Both the position numbers and the translations under genes were made by a program. From positions 1 through 46,575 of the forward strand of contig NZ_JAMSKT010000022.1 of the NCBI RefSeq assembly GCF_023806125.1: a stretch of DNA of 46,575 nt, read 5' to 3'. Positions 15,779 through 24,088 of this stretch are shown piece by piece. The notes below the pieces were generated by a model, which saw only the letters and a list, made by a program, of their open reading frames with translations, had not been told where the DNA came from and searched no databases. How positions within the stretch are numbered: the stretch's first letter is position 1; every line of letters begins with the position of its first letter. The stretch comes from Clostridium caldaquaticum. Its GTDB lineage: Bacteria > Bacillota > Clostridia > Clostridiales > Clostridiaceae.

Positions 15779-17365
15779 TTAATCATATATTACCTTCCAG
15801 TTATTATTTACAGTTGCTTCAATTGTTCCTCTTTCTAATATATAGTTTGCAATAAGCTCTGATACATCCGTTGTAATCTCTTTGACAACTTCATTATCTT
15901 GAAACATAGTATATTCTCCGCCGCCGCCTGCACGGTAATTGTTCATAACAACTTCATATTCTTTCTCCATGTCAAGTGGCTTTCCTTTGTACTCCAGTTT
16001 TACTACTCTTTCACCTATATCTTTTGATATATTTATAACATAATCTATCCCTTCCCACATATCATAATTATAATGCTGAGGCTTTGGAGCGCAAAATTTT
16101 GAGTTTACTTTTATTTCGCCCCCTTTGTACTTTTCAAAATAAGAGGCGCTTCTTTCCAATGCCTCTTTTATATCTCTTCCTTTTATTCTTATAACTTTTA
16201 AAGTATTCGGATATATATAATTAGACACTATGTCCCTCATAGTAACATCAGAAGGAAAACCCGGAGATTGATTGCTAAACAAAGCAGTATTTGATATATC
16301 AGCTCCTGAATACTCCATTTGTACTTTATTTATAAACTCAATAAGAGGGTTATCTTTTATCCTTACTTCCATAGGATCTTTTACTGTCATATCTCCTTTA
16401 ATCTTTCCTATAGGCTTATCAAGCCATGCTTGAGTTTTATCTTCATATTCTTTAACTAATTTTATTACATTTTCATCTTCAATAACTCCTTCTACTGAAA
16501 GAAGTTCACAATTTTCATCACAAATCTTCCATCTATCTAAAGTTTTCTCTAAAGTTATTTCAACCTTACCTAAATTCTGCCCTTGAGAACCTGGCTGAAG
16601 AACTATAACATTATTTATTTTTTTACCAGAAATTAAGCGATGCTGATGACCAGTTAAAAGTATATCGATACCATCAACCTTTTTGCATAATTCATAGCCT
16701 TGATTTTCACCTGTTAAATTTTCTATAGGCTTTCCTGTGTCTATATTTCTTTCAATCCCACCATGGTAGCATACAATTACTAAATCTACCTTCTCCACTT
16801 CTCTTAAAATTTTAACCCACTTTTTAGCATATTCAACTGGATCCTGAAATTTTAATCCTTTTATGTGATTAGGATTTTCCCAGTTTGGTATATATTTGGT
16901 TGTAAGCCCCAATATTCCTGCTTTTATTCCTTCTTCAAACTCTTTTACTATATAAGCTTTTCCAGTATATTCACGGCCTGTATCTTCCTGAATAATATTT
17001 GCAGAAAGCCAGGGGAAGCTGGATTGTTTAATCACTTTTTTCAATATATTATCTCCATAGTTAAACTCATGATTTCCAATTACTGCAGCATCATAATTAA
17101 GATAGTTTAAAACTTTAATAACTGGATTTTCTTTTTCACTGTCAATTCTAGCATAATAATAGGTAATAGGAGTTCCTTGAATTAAATCACCATTATCTAT
17201 TAATATTCTATTAGAATTTTTTTCTATTTCTTTTTTAATTAGAGTAGATATTCTACAAAGTCCTAATTCTCTTTTTTCATTATTGCCATAGTTTATGGAA
17301 AGTATATTTCCATGAATATCACTAGTTTCTAGTATGGTAATCTTTACTTTACTGCCTTTAACCAT
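15779..17365 (-). CDS. 5'-nucleotidase / 2',3'-cyclic phosphodiesterase family enzyme
   Basis: A 528-aa metallophosphoesterase of the UshA/CpdB/YunD superfamily. All metal and active-site motifs of the N-terminal domain are present: TSDIHGN (residues about 14-20), DNGDLIQGTP, GNHEFNYGD, CYHGG and LTGHQHR. The C-terminal 5'-nucleotidase domain follows, with NNYRAGGGGEY in the substrate-stacking region. Unlike UshA and CpdB there is no signal peptide or anchor, so the enzyme should stay in the cytoplasm and may act on nucleotides or cyclic nucleotides there. It is a single gene. The ribosome site AAAGGGG lies rather far (about 12 bases) from ATG 17365. Confidence 0.87.
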   Translation of the reverse strand: MVKGSKVKITILETSDIHGNILSINYGNNEKRELGLCRISTLIKKEIEKNSNRILIDNGDLIQGTPITYYYARIDSEKENPVIKVLNYLNYDAAVIGNHEFNYGDNILKKVIKQSSFPWLSANIIQEDTGREYTGKAYIVKEFEEGIKAGILGLTTKYIPNWENPNHIKGLKFQDPVEYAKKWVKILREVEKVDLVIVCYHGGIERNIDTGKPIENLTGENQGYELCKKVDGIDILLTGHQHRLISGKKINNVIVLQPGSQGQNLGKVEITLEKTLDRWKICDENCELLSVEGVIEDENVIKLVKEYEDKTQAWLDKPIGKIKGDMTVKDPMEVRIKDNPLIEFINKVQMEYSGADISNTALFSNQSPGFPSDVTMRDIVSNYIYPNTLKVIRIKGRDIKEALERSASYFEKYKGGEIKVNSKFCAPKPQHYNYDMWEGIDYVINISKDIGERVVKLEYKGKPLDMEKEYEVVMNNYRAGGGGEYTMFQDNEVVKEITTDVSELIANYILERGTIEATVNNNWKVIYD

Positions 17366-17552
17366 ATAAATTTAGTATCCCCTTTCACATAAACTTTTCT
17401 TAATTTTCTTAACATTTAACATGATAATATTATAACATATTTAATAAACATTCATAGACTATTAATCACATAACTTCTTCTACAGAATATACTGGAATTA
17501 TGATACAAATGATGCAAAATAATTCGACAACTATTAAAAAGGAGGTTTTCAT

Positions 17553-17753
17553 ATGAGCAAAAAGTACTATAATGTAGGAGGCTCAAAACCAACTCTACCC
17601 AGTTTAGTTATATTGATACTAATTATCCTTCAATTTAGCGGTAATGGATTAGGATATGACAAACATAGTTTTAACGGTATAGATAATGGTATCCTATTCA
17701 TAATTGCATTATTCTACTTAAGCTGCTGCAATACATGTAAAAGTGACTGCTAA
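17553..17753 (+). CDS. Small membrane protein, cysteine-rich C-terminus
   Basis: A 66-aa protein with a strong AAGGAGG site 7 bases before ATG. It has two hydrophobic segments: about residues 15-27 (LPSLVILILIILQF) and 46-58 (GILFIIALFYLS). They are joined by a glycine- and asparagine-rich linker, and the protein ends with CCNTCKSDC. The composition and size resemble small sporulation-associated membrane proteins of Bacillus and Clostridium, and the neighbour on the other strand is a spore protein gene, but I do not recognise a family. A perfect terminator follows. Confidence 0.7.
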   Translation: MSKKYYNVGGSKPTLPSLVILILIILQFSGNGLGYDKHSFNGIDNGILFIIALFYLSCCNTCKSDC

Positions 17754-17776
17754 TTAAACTGAAACCATATAAGTAT

Positions 17777-17801
17777 AAAACCCCGGAAGTTCCGGGGTTT
17801 T
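17777..17801. terminator. Bidirectional terminator
   Basis: AAAACCCCGGA and TCCGGGGTTTT pair perfectly over 11 bp around a 3-base loop, with T-rich sequence on the plus side and A-rich on the other. It serves the small membrane protein gene and the convergent spore protein gene. Confidence 0.88.
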
Positions 17802-17823
17802 ATATGTTCTATTTTAAACCTTG

Positions 17824-18003
17824 TTAGTAAGCTTCAACCATTTTCTTTACCATTTGGCCGCCTACTGATCCAGCTTCTCTTGAAGTTAAATCTCCATTAT
17901 AACCTTGTTTAAGATTAACTCCCACTTCGGTAGCTGCTTCCATTTTAAATCTGTTCAAACCTTCTTTAGCTTGTGGTACTAAAACTCTGTTATTATTTGC
18001 CAT
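17824..18003 (-). CDS. Small acid-soluble spore protein, alpha/beta type
   Basis: A 59-aa protein that coats and protects DNA in the dormant spore. MANNNRVLVPQAKEGLNRFK is the N-terminal conserved region. ATEVGVNL holds the Glu-Val bond usually cut by the germination protease GPR (consensus TEFASE-like, here TEVGV), and SREAGSVGGQMVKKMVE is the C-terminal signature. The start has AAAGGAGG upstream. It shows that the organism forms endospores. A forespore-type promoter is suggested upstream. Confidence 0.95.
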   Translation of the reverse strand: MANNNRVLVPQAKEGLNRFKMEAATEVGVNLKQGYNGDLTSREAGSVGGQMVKKMVEAY

Positions 18004-18072
18004 TTAAATTTCCTCCTTTATTTCTTTATTTAATTATTTTTATTGTCCTATGGTTGTATTATAAGTATATAC

Positions 18073-18102
18073 TGTATATGAATTAATATCCTATGAAATT
18101 CA
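18073..18102 (-). promoter_or_regulatory. Possible forespore (sigma-G-like) promoter
   Basis: On the minus strand TGAATT (18102-18097), a 16-bp spacer, then CATATACA (18080-18073). This roughly fits sigma-G -35 and -10 elements and lies about 70 bp upstream of the spore protein gene, where such a promoter is expected. The -10 match is imperfect. Confidence 0.35.
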
Positions 18103-18124
18103 CGGTATAAATAGAAACATTTAA

Positions 18125-18166
18125 CAAAAAAATAAAAAACTCTATAAATCAAAATGATTCATAGAG
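18125..18166 (-). terminator. Terminator of the tRNA operon
   Basis: On the minus strand CTCTATGAATC, an ATTTT loop, GATTTATAGAG (one G-U pair), then TTTTTTATTTTTTTG. It begins about 10 bases after the CCA end of the last tRNA gene. Confidence 0.88.
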
Positions 18167-18175
18167 GCAAAATAT

Positions 18176-18251
18176 TGGTGCACCATCAGGGACTCGAACC
18201 CGGGACCCACTGATTAAGAGTCAGTTGCTCTACCAGCTGAGCTAATGGTGC
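18176..18251 (-). tRNA. tRNA-Lys (CTT)
   Basis: Last gene of the operon. Acceptor GCACCAT pairs with ATGGTGC, the CCA end is encoded, and the anticodon loop CTCTTAA gives CTT. It differs from the other Lys(CTT) copy by one base in the D arm. Confidence 0.95.
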
Positions 18252-18288
18252 ATATTAAATCGTACCAATTATGTATAACCTTCAAAAG

Positions 18289-18365
18289 TGGTGCGCCCAA
18301 CAGGAGTCGAACCTGCGACCGTTGGATTCGAAGTCCACCACTCTATCCAGCTGAGCTATGGGCGC
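18289..18365 (-). tRNA. tRNA-Arg (TCG)
   Basis: Acceptor GCGCCCA, anticodon loop CTTCGAA, encoded CCA. The outermost anticodon-stem pair (27-43) is G opposite A, a mismatch; the other four pairs are normal. Confidence 0.93.
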
Positions 18366-18390
18366 TTAATTACACTATCCTAAGCATGAT

Positions 18391-18464
18391 TGGAGCGGGT
18401 GATGGGAATCGAACCCACACGACCAGCTTGGAAGGCTGGGATTCTGCCATTGAACTACACCCGC
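18391..18464 (-). tRNA. tRNA-Gly (TCC), copy 1
   Basis: Acceptor GCGGGTG, anticodon loop CTTCCAA, encoded CCA. Identical to the copies at 18736 and 19324. Confidence 0.95.
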
Positions 18465-18492
18465 AAATTTCAAATTTAAATTTATTATTTTA

Positions 18493-18568
18493 TGGTCGGG
18501 GTGACAGGGATTGAACCTGCGACCTCATGCTCCCAAAGCACGCGCGCTCCCATCTGCGCCACACCCCG
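18493..18568 (-). tRNA. tRNA-Pro (TGG), copy 1
   Basis: Acceptor CGGGGTG, anticodon loop TTTGGGA, encoded CCA. Identical to the copy at 19418. Confidence 0.95.
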
Positions 18569-18573
18569 ATATA

Positions 18574-18649
18574 TGGTGCACCATCAGGGACTCGAACCCG
18601 GGACCCACTGATTAAGAGTCAGTTGCTCTACCAACTGAGCTAATGGTGC
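18574..18649 (-). tRNA. tRNA-Lys (CTT), copy 2
   Basis: Same fold and anticodon as the copy at 18176 with one D-arm base different. Only 5 bases separate it from the next tRNA-Pro. Confidence 0.95.
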
Positions 18650-18654
18650 ATATA

Positions 18655-18731
<77 letters not shown>

Positions 18732-18735
18732 ATAT

Positions 18736-18809
18736 TGGAGCGGGTGATGGGAATCGAACCCACACGACCAGCTTGGAAGGCTGGGATTCTGCCATTGAAC
18801 TACACCCGC
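18736..18809 (-). tRNA. tRNA-Gly (TCC), copy 2
   Basis: Identical to the copies at 18391 and 19324; next to Arg(TCT), as in the 19243-19397 pair. Confidence 0.95.
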
Positions 18810-18816
18810 AAATTAT

Positions 18817-18891
18817 TGGAGCGGAAGACGGGATTCGAACCCGCAACTTTCACCTTGGCAAGGTGACACTCTACCATTGAGTCACTCCCGC
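18817..18891 (-). tRNA. tRNA-Gly (GCC)
   Basis: Acceptor GCGGGAG with CTTCCGC (one G-U pair), anticodon loop TTGCCAA, encoded CCA. The other glycine isoacceptor of the array. Confidence 0.95.
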
Positions 18892-18896
18892 ATATT

Positions 18897-18980
18897 TGGT
18901 GCAGATGAAGGGAGTCGAACCCCCACGCCGAAGGCGCTAGATCCTAAGTCTAGTGCGTCTGCCAGTTCCGCCACATCTGC
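18897..18980 (-). tRNA. tRNA-Leu (TAG)
   Basis: 84 bases with the long variable arm of a class II tRNA. Anticodon stem CTAGA with TCTAG around loop CTTAGGA, encoded CCA. Confidence 0.95.
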
Positions 18981-18994
18981 ATCTTTTATTAAAT

Positions 18995-19070
18995 TGGTGG
19001 CTCACCGGGGAATCGAACCCCGGACACCATGATTAAAAGTCATGTGCTCTACCGACTGAGCTAGTGAACC
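18995..19070 (-). tRNA. tRNA-Lys (TTT)
   Basis: Acceptor GGTTCAC with GTGAGCC (one U-G pair), anticodon loop CTTTTAA, encoded CCA. Confidence 0.95.
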
Positions 19071-19075
19071 GCTTT

Positions 19076-19150
19076 TGGCTGGGATGGCAGGATTCGAACC
19101 TACGAATACCAGAGTCAAAGTCTGGTGCCTTACCGCTTGGCAACATCCCA
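19076..19150 (-). tRNA. tRNA-Gln (TTG)
   Basis: Acceptor TGGGATG, beginning with the U1-A72 pair typical of Gln, anticodon loop CTTTGAC, discriminator G, encoded CCA. Confidence 0.95.
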
Positions 19151-19162
19151 ACATCATACTTA

Positions 19163-19239
<77 letters not shown>

Positions 19240-19242
19240 ATG

Positions 19243-19319
<77 letters not shown>

Positions 19320-19323
19320 ATGT

Positions 19324-19397
19324 TGGAGCGGGTGATGGGAATCGAACCCACACGACCAGCTTGGAAGGCTGGGATTCTGCCATTGAACTACACCCGC
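19324..19397 (-). tRNA. tRNA-Gly (TCC), copy 3
   Basis: Identical to the copies at 18391 and 18736. Confidence 0.95.
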
Positions 19398-19417
19398 AGA
19401 TTAAAATTTAATTTTTA

Positions 19418-19493
19418 TGGTCGGGGTGACAGGGATTGAACCTGCGACCTCATGCTCCCAAAGCACGCGCGCTCCCATCTGCGCCACACCCCG
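19418..19493 (-). tRNA. tRNA-Pro (TGG), copy 2
   Basis: First gene of the operon, about 35 bases after the predicted transcription start. Identical to the copy at 18493. Confidence 0.95.
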
Positions 19494-19500
19494 AAACCTT

Positions 19501-19521
19501 GGGAGTTCTTACCGAACTCCC
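19501..19521 (-). repeat. Leader hairpin at the 5' end of the tRNA transcript
   Basis: GGGAGTTC and GAACTCCC form a perfect 8-bp stem with a 5-base loop, 7 bases before the first tRNA and close to the predicted transcript start. There is no U-tract, so it is not a terminator. It may guide 5' processing or be the trace of an older tRNA T-arm. Confidence 0.55.
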
Positions 19522-19534
19522 GACGACATAGATT

Positions 19535-19563
19535 ATTCTACACGATATATTTAAATTCGTCAA
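19535..19563 (-). promoter_or_regulatory. Promoter of the tRNA operon
   Basis: On the minus strand TTGACG, a 17-bp spacer, TAGAAT. The expected start is near 19528. It is one of the best promoter matches in the window, as expected for stable RNA genes. Confidence 0.8.
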
Positions 19564-19595
19564 CACCTATTTTTTATTTTTTTAATTTTTTTATT

Positions 19596-20069
19596 CTATT
19601 TTAATTTTTTTATGTTTATATCAATATTTTTATTATCAATATTAAGCAGTGCTATGCTCTTTGAAAAATCTCTTGGAAGTGCGGCACTTCCAGGATTAAC
19701 AAACCAGATTCCCTGCTCAAAGATTACAAGAGACTCATGAGTATGACCAAATAGAACTATATCTGCCTGAACTTCCTGTGCTTTATATTTTATACTATTT
19801 AAATCGTATTTAACATCATACCTATGACCATGTGTAATAAAAACTCTTTTCCCTTCTATTATCTCAAGCCTTTCTACCGGCGCAGAGTTTCCAAAGTCAC
19901 AGTTTCCTCTTACATTTATAATCTCCCCATTATATTTCCCTTTAAAAAATTCAATATCTTCTGTATTATCTCCAAGATGTATTATCATATCAGTATCTTT
20001 TACAATATCTAAAAGCTGATTTAATACATAATTAAATCTATGAGTATCACTAATAACAGCTATTTGCAC
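19596..20069 (-). CDS. YfcE/MJ0936-type metallophosphoesterase
   Basis: A 157-aa single-domain calcineurin-like phosphoesterase. The motifs are SDTHR (residues 7-11), HLGDNTED, RGNCD, THGHR and FGHTH. The family hydrolyses model phosphodiesters with a di-metal centre; the natural substrate is uncertain. Its ATG follows the rdgB stop codon directly (20070), so the two are translated from one mRNA along with rph. This rph-rdgB-yfcE order is common in clostridia. Confidence 0.87.
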   Translation of the reverse strand: MQIAVISDTHRFNYVLNQLLDIVKDTDMIIHLGDNTEDIEFFKGKYNGEIINVRGNCDFGNSAPVERLEIIEGKRVFITHGHRYDVKYDLNSIKYKAQEVQADIVLFGHTHESLVIFEQGIWFVNPGSAALPRDFSKSIALLNIDNKNIDINIKKLK

Positions 20070-20669
20070 TTAGATCTTCACCTTCCTCAATTCTTCTTTA
20101 AGCTTAGCTAATGCTCTAGCTCTATGACTAATAGAATTTTTTTCTTCCTCACTCATTTCTGCAAAGGTTTTATTAAATTCAGGTACAAAGAATAAAGGGT
20201 CGTACCCAAAACCGCCTTCTCCATGCAATTCTTCCATTATATATCCTTCTATCTCACCTTGAACCTTTATTGAAGTATTTTTATCTACAATTAGAGCTAT
20301 AGCACTTACAAACTTAGCTTTTCTTTCCTCAAAAGGCTTTCCTTCAAGCATTTTAAGAAGCTTCTCATTATTTTTTTTATCATTGCCATGTTCACCTGCA
20401 AATCTTGCAGAATATACTCCTGGTGCTCCCCCTAAAGCCTCAGTCATAAGCCCTGAATCATCAGAAAGCACCATAGAATCTCCTTTTAAATCAAATATTT
20501 CTTTTGCCTTTTTATAAGCATTTTCCATAAAAGTAGTTCCATCTTCCACTACATCTATATCTATCCCAGCCTCTTTAAGAGAAACAACCTCTACAGGAAA
20601 TTCTCTTAAAATAGCTTTTATTTCTTTAATCTTATGAGAATTATTACTTGCAATTATAAGTTTTTTCAT
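20070..20669 (-). CDS. rdgB: XTP/dITP diphosphatase (non-canonical purine NTP pyrophosphatase)
   Basis: A 199-aa HAM1/RdgB enzyme that removes XTP and dITP from the nucleotide pool. [14 protein letters not shown] (residues about 8-21) is the phosphate-binding signature, VLSDDSGL has the catalytic/metal Asp pair, [11 protein letters not shown] and [10 protein letters not shown] bind the base, and [10 protein letters not shown] closes the protein. I chose ATG 20669 with GGGGGGAG upstream. That start overlaps the stop of rph as ATGA, which indicates translational coupling. Confidence 0.93.
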   Translation of the reverse strand: MKKLIIASNNSHKIKEIKAILREFPVEVVSLKEAGIDIDVVEDGTTFMENAYKKAKEIFDLKGDSMVLSDDSGLMTEALGGAPGVYSARFAGEHGNDKKNNEKLLKMLEGKPFEERKAKFVSAIALIVDKNTSIKVQGEIEGYIMEELHGEGGFGYDPLFFVPEFNKTFAEMSEEEKNSISHRARALAKLKEELRKVKI

Positions 20670-21415
20670 TTTCTCCCCCCTGTTCCTATCCATAAACAAT
20701 CAGTCTTTAGTGCATCTTTCTGTGCCTGAATCATATTTTTTGCTCCCTTTTCACCAAGCGCAAGAAGCTCCTCTAAATCTTTTCTTGAAAATGGACTGTC
20801 CTCCCCTGTACCCTGAATCTCTATAAATTCTCCTTCATCAGTCATAACTATGTTCATATCTACCTTTGCATTGGAATCCTCAGCATAACATAAATCAAGA
20901 ACCTTAGTATCCTTAATAATACCTACACTCACAGCACTTACGAAACTGCGTATGGGATAAACATCAAAGGAAGTCTGTCTGTGCAGTTTGTTAACAGCAT
21001 CCACCAGTGCCACAAAAGCCCCTGTAATAGAAGCAGTTCTAGTACCTCCATCTGCTTGTATTACATCACAGTCAATCCATATAGTCTTTTCTCCTATAGC
21101 TTTTAAATCTACAGCTGACCTAAGTGCTCTTCCTATAAGTCTTTGTATTTCCATAGTTCTTCCATCTATCTTCAGCTTTGATATATCTCTTGGCTTTCTA
21201 ACTTGAGTAGACCTTGGAAGCATATTGTATTCACAGGTAATCCATCCTTCTCCTGTCCCTTTTAAAAAAGGCGGAACCTTATCTTCAATAGATGCAGTAC
21301 AAATTACCTTAGTATCTCCTACTTCTATAAGTACAGAACCTTCAGCATGTTTTATATAATTTCTTGTTATCTTAACAGGTCTTAACTGATCATTTTTCCT
21401 TCCATCTATTCTCAT
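20666..21415 (-). CDS. rph: Ribonuclease PH
   Basis: A 249-aa phosphorolytic 3'-5' exoribonuclease that trims tRNA 3' ends. [32 protein letters not shown], the RNA-binding [12 protein letters not shown] and [20 protein letters not shown] are classical RNase PH signatures. RPH fits the adjacency to a tRNA array, although all tRNA genes here encode their own CCA, so maturation by RPH would stop at that point. It overlaps rdgB by 4 bases and has GGAGGA just before ATG. Confidence 0.95.
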   Translation of the reverse strand: MRIDGRKNDQLRPVKITRNYIKHAEGSVLIEVGDTKVICTASIEDKVPPFLKGTGEGWITCEYNMLPRSTQVRKPRDISKLKIDGRTMEIQRLIGRALRSAVDLKAIGEKTIWIDCDVIQADGGTRTASITGAFVALVDAVNKLHRQTSFDVYPIRSFVSAVSVGIIKDTKVLDLCYAEDSNAKVDMNIVMTDEGEFIEIQGTGEDSPFSRKDLEELLALGEKGAKNMIQAQKDALKTDCLWIGTGGRK

Positions 21416-21473
21416 ATTAATCCTCCAATCAACTTTCTTAAAATATATCTTTTATATTAGCACATAATACTCA

Positions 21474-22475
21474 TTATATACAAAATTTATTAATATTTTC
21501 ATCTATTACAAACAATTCGTCTCTTTCTGGTGGCTTAACCTCATACTCAATTTTATTTTCTACAAGTATTCCCTTGTTTTCAGTAATTTTTCCAATAATT
21601 ACAGCATTAATGCCTGCATTCTTTAATTTCTTTACAAGAGCTTCTCCATTTTTTGAAGTTATAAGCATGCTTCCAGAAGAAATAAATCTTAAAGGATCTA
21701 AACGCAGCTTACTGCATATATTTTCTGTTACCTTGCTTACAGGCATTTTATCTCTATACACTTTAAAGCCCACTTTGCTAGCCGTAGCCATTTCCCAAAG
21801 TGCTCCTAAAACCCCGCCTTCAGTTATATCATGCATTGAATTAACCCCAAATTCTCCTGCTATAATACCTTCTTTAACTACACTTATACTGTTAATATAA
21901 CCTTTAGCCTCTTCTATCTCATCATTACTTAATACATCTTTTACATAATTAAAATAATCATTTATAACAATAGATGTACCTTCCATACCAAGCTCTTTTG
22001 TTACAATAATATCATCACCAATTTGAGCTCCTGAAGTAGCAACAGCCTTCCCCTTTCTTCCCTTACCTATGGCAGTACAGGAAACAATCAGCTTATTTAC
22101 AGACCTTGTTATTTCAGTATGGCCGCCTAGTATTTCTACATTTAATTTTTTAGTTTCCTCATCTATTTGAAACATAACATCTTTTATTTCATCTAAAGTG
22201 GTACCTTCTGGAGCAAGTATTGTTACAAGTATTCCTATTGGCTCTACTCCACAGGAAGCAATATCATTACAATTAATATGAACCGCAAGCCTTCCTATAT
22301 CACTGTCTGCTCCTGTTATTGGATCTGTTGATACTACACAGTCAAAATCTCCATACTCAATTATACTGCAGTCTTCTCCTATACCGCTCTTTACTCTTAC
22401 ATCTTTTCTATCTACACTTCTATTATTACTAATTATTTCGTTCAAATCATCCCAATTTAACTTTCCAGCTTTCAT
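21474..22475 (-). CDS. AIR synthase-like protein (HypE/ThiL superfamily)
   Basis: A 333-aa protein of the PurM/ThiL/SelD/HypE ATP-binding superfamily. GIGEDCSIIEYG is the glycine/Asp-rich N-terminal signature, STDPITG and GRLAVHINCNDIASCG are typical ATP/Mg sites, GGHTEITRSV and MHDITEGGVLGALWE belong to the C-terminal AIRS_C domain. It resembles HypE most, but it lacks the C-terminal PRxC with the modifiable Cys; its end reads NKFCI. No hyp or thi genes are near. I chose ATG 22475 with AAAGGAGA upstream. A substrate cannot be given. It is 58 bp upstream of rph and may share its transcript. Confidence 0.8.
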   Translation of the reverse strand: MKAGKLNWDDLNEIISNNRSVDRKDVRVKSGIGEDCSIIEYGDFDCVVSTDPITGADSDIGRLAVHINCNDIASCGVEPIGILVTILAPEGTTLDEIKDVMFQIDEETKKLNVEILGGHTEITRSVNKLIVSCTAIGKGRKGKAVATSGAQIGDDIIVTKELGMEGTSIVINDYFNYVKDVLSNDEIEEAKGYINSISVVKEGIIAGEFGVNSMHDITEGGVLGALWEMATASKVGFKVYRDKMPVSKVTENICSKLRLDPLRFISSGSMLITSKNGEALVKKLKNAGINAVIIGKITENKGILVENKIEYEVKPPERDELFVIDENINKFCI

Positions 22476-22549
22476 AAAAATCTCCTTTCTTAAAAAGTAA
22501 ACAAGCACTATTTCGCACTTTAATTCATATTATTTATAAGGATTAATTT

Positions 22550-23980
22550 TTGGTGGTGTATGTTTTGAAGTATATAGGTCCATTCTTAAGAATGAATACA
22601 TTAAACAGCGAAAACATTGAAAAACAATTATTTTTTCTAGCAAAAGAATCTGTTAAATTCTTAGTTCTTAATTCTAGATGCGGAATAACTGTTCCCTCTA
22701 ACGAATTAAAGGCAAAGAATTTACCTAACATTGATAATAGCATAATTCATTCAATTTCTCCACTTTTATGTATATATAAAAAAGCTAATCCAAAACTGAT
22801 AAATATTGGAGGAAACCTCTCCTTTGATTATGATGCCTTGAAAAAAGAGATAACTATAGAAAGCAACGGACTTATGACCTTAAGCTTACTAGAACTTATA
22901 GATTACTATAAAAAATTTAAGGACATAGATAGCAAAAAATATTCATTAAGCAATCTTTACTTATTTTTATGCAGAAAACAACTAGAGTTTTATGCTGCAA
23001 ATTTCAGAAACATAGAAGGAGTTTTTGTAGACAAAAAAAATGTATCTCGCGAATTAGCAGATGATTTTAAATTTGAGGAAAAAAATAAAAAATTCAAGTA
23101 TTCCGATCAAGCATTTATGATGACTGCTTTTTATAAATATTCATTATATGATAATGGAAAATGCGGAGAAGAATACCGAAACTTTTCTCTTGATATTTTA
23201 AATATGTTTAAAGAATATAAGTATGAGCTGTATTTATGCTCTAAAGAGGAAATATGTAAGTTATGCTTTGCTTTTAATTTGTTCTATGAATATTCAAAAC
23301 TTCCAGAAGCTAATCTTATTGTTCTTGACTTAATGGAATTTCTGATGGAAAAGGATAAAGATATATTACCTATTGATACAGAACTTGATTTAGAGCAGGA
23401 CTTTTTTGTTTTTATTAATTCTATGATGCTTTTCCATAATACCGGTATTCTTAAATTTAAAGATAACGCTGAAGAAATTTACAATAAACTTTTAGATCTT
23501 TATGAGCCGGAACGAGGAATATTTATTAAACCTTGTGATAAAAAAGAAATCACTTACAGCTGCATTGACATAATGGCTTATCTTCTTTCTATCTTATATC
23601 ATAGTAAGCTTTTTGGAAAAAGTAAAGATTCAAACATGATCATGATTGACGTATTCAAAAGACAATTAATAGACTCAGAATTAGTATTAAGCTGGCCTTC
23701 TAGTCCTGAATTAGATGACGTAGAAAGATATAAGAATTTTTCATCGAAAGCCGAAGACTTATTAGATGAACAAGATTTCAGAATGGCTTCTATACCAACT
23801 CCTGAAACTTCTGAACTTCCTCCTGTATTTATAAAGAATGTAACTTACAATAAGAAAAAAGAAGTGTTTTCCCAAGGAAAAAGTACTTTTGACAGTTCAA
23901 AAAACATGTTTATATTTTTACTTATTATATATTTGTATAAATTGTCAGAAGAACCTGACATCGAAGAAGGCTCGGTGTAA
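22550..23980 (+). CDS. Conserved hypothetical protein, 476 aa, helical
   Basis: I do not recognise this protein. The start is uncertain: TTG 22550, GTG 22553 and GTG 22556 all follow a weak TAAGGA, and a start further down at KYIGPFLRMN is possible. The sequence is rich in Leu, Lys, Phe and Tyr and looks mostly helical. Cysteines near residues 44, 74, 133, 206, 230, 236 and 239 are scattered without a zinc pattern, except CSKEEICKLCF in the middle. There is no signal peptide; a hydrophobic stretch near the C-terminus (NMFIFLLIIYLYKL) could associate with the membrane. It diverges from the AIR-synthase-like gene. A role in a superhelical repeat or terpene-cyclase-like fold is possible but only an impression. 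Confidence 0.65.
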   Translation: MVVYVLKYIGPFLRMNTLNSENIEKQLFFLAKESVKFLVLNSRCGITVPSNELKAKNLPNIDNSIIHSISPLLCIYKKANPKLINIGGNLSFDYDALKKEITIESNGLMTLSLLELIDYYKKFKDIDSKKYSLSNLYLFLCRKQLEFYAANFRNIEGVFVDKKNVSRELADDFKFEEKNKKFKYSDQAFMMTAFYKYSLYDNGKCGEEYRNFSLDILNMFKEYKYELYLCSKEEICKLCFAFNLFYEYSKLPEANLIVLDLMEFLMEKDKDILPIDTELDLEQDFFVFINSMMLFHNTGILKFKDNAEEIYNKLLDLYEPERGIFIKPCDKKEITYSCIDIMAYLLSILYHSKLFGKSKDSNMIMIDVFKRQLIDSELVLSWPSSPELDDVERYKNFSSKAEDLLDEQDFRMASIPTPETSELPPVFIKNVTYNKKKEVFSQGKSTFDSSKNMFIFLLIIYLYKLSEEPDIEEGSV

Positions 23981-23999
23981 AAATGGTTTTTTTTACACC
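23974..23999 (+). terminator. Hairpin over the end of the 476-aa gene
   Basis: GGTGTAAAAA and TTTTTTACACC pair around the stop codon. The U-run is inside the 3' arm, not after it, so termination is uncertain. Confidence 0.4.
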
Positions 24000-24088
24000 T
24001 ATCTCCTATATCTAAATAACATAAAAAATAGTATTATGAACAAACTATAACTACTGAATGTTATTACAGATTCGTGGAGTGATGTCTT

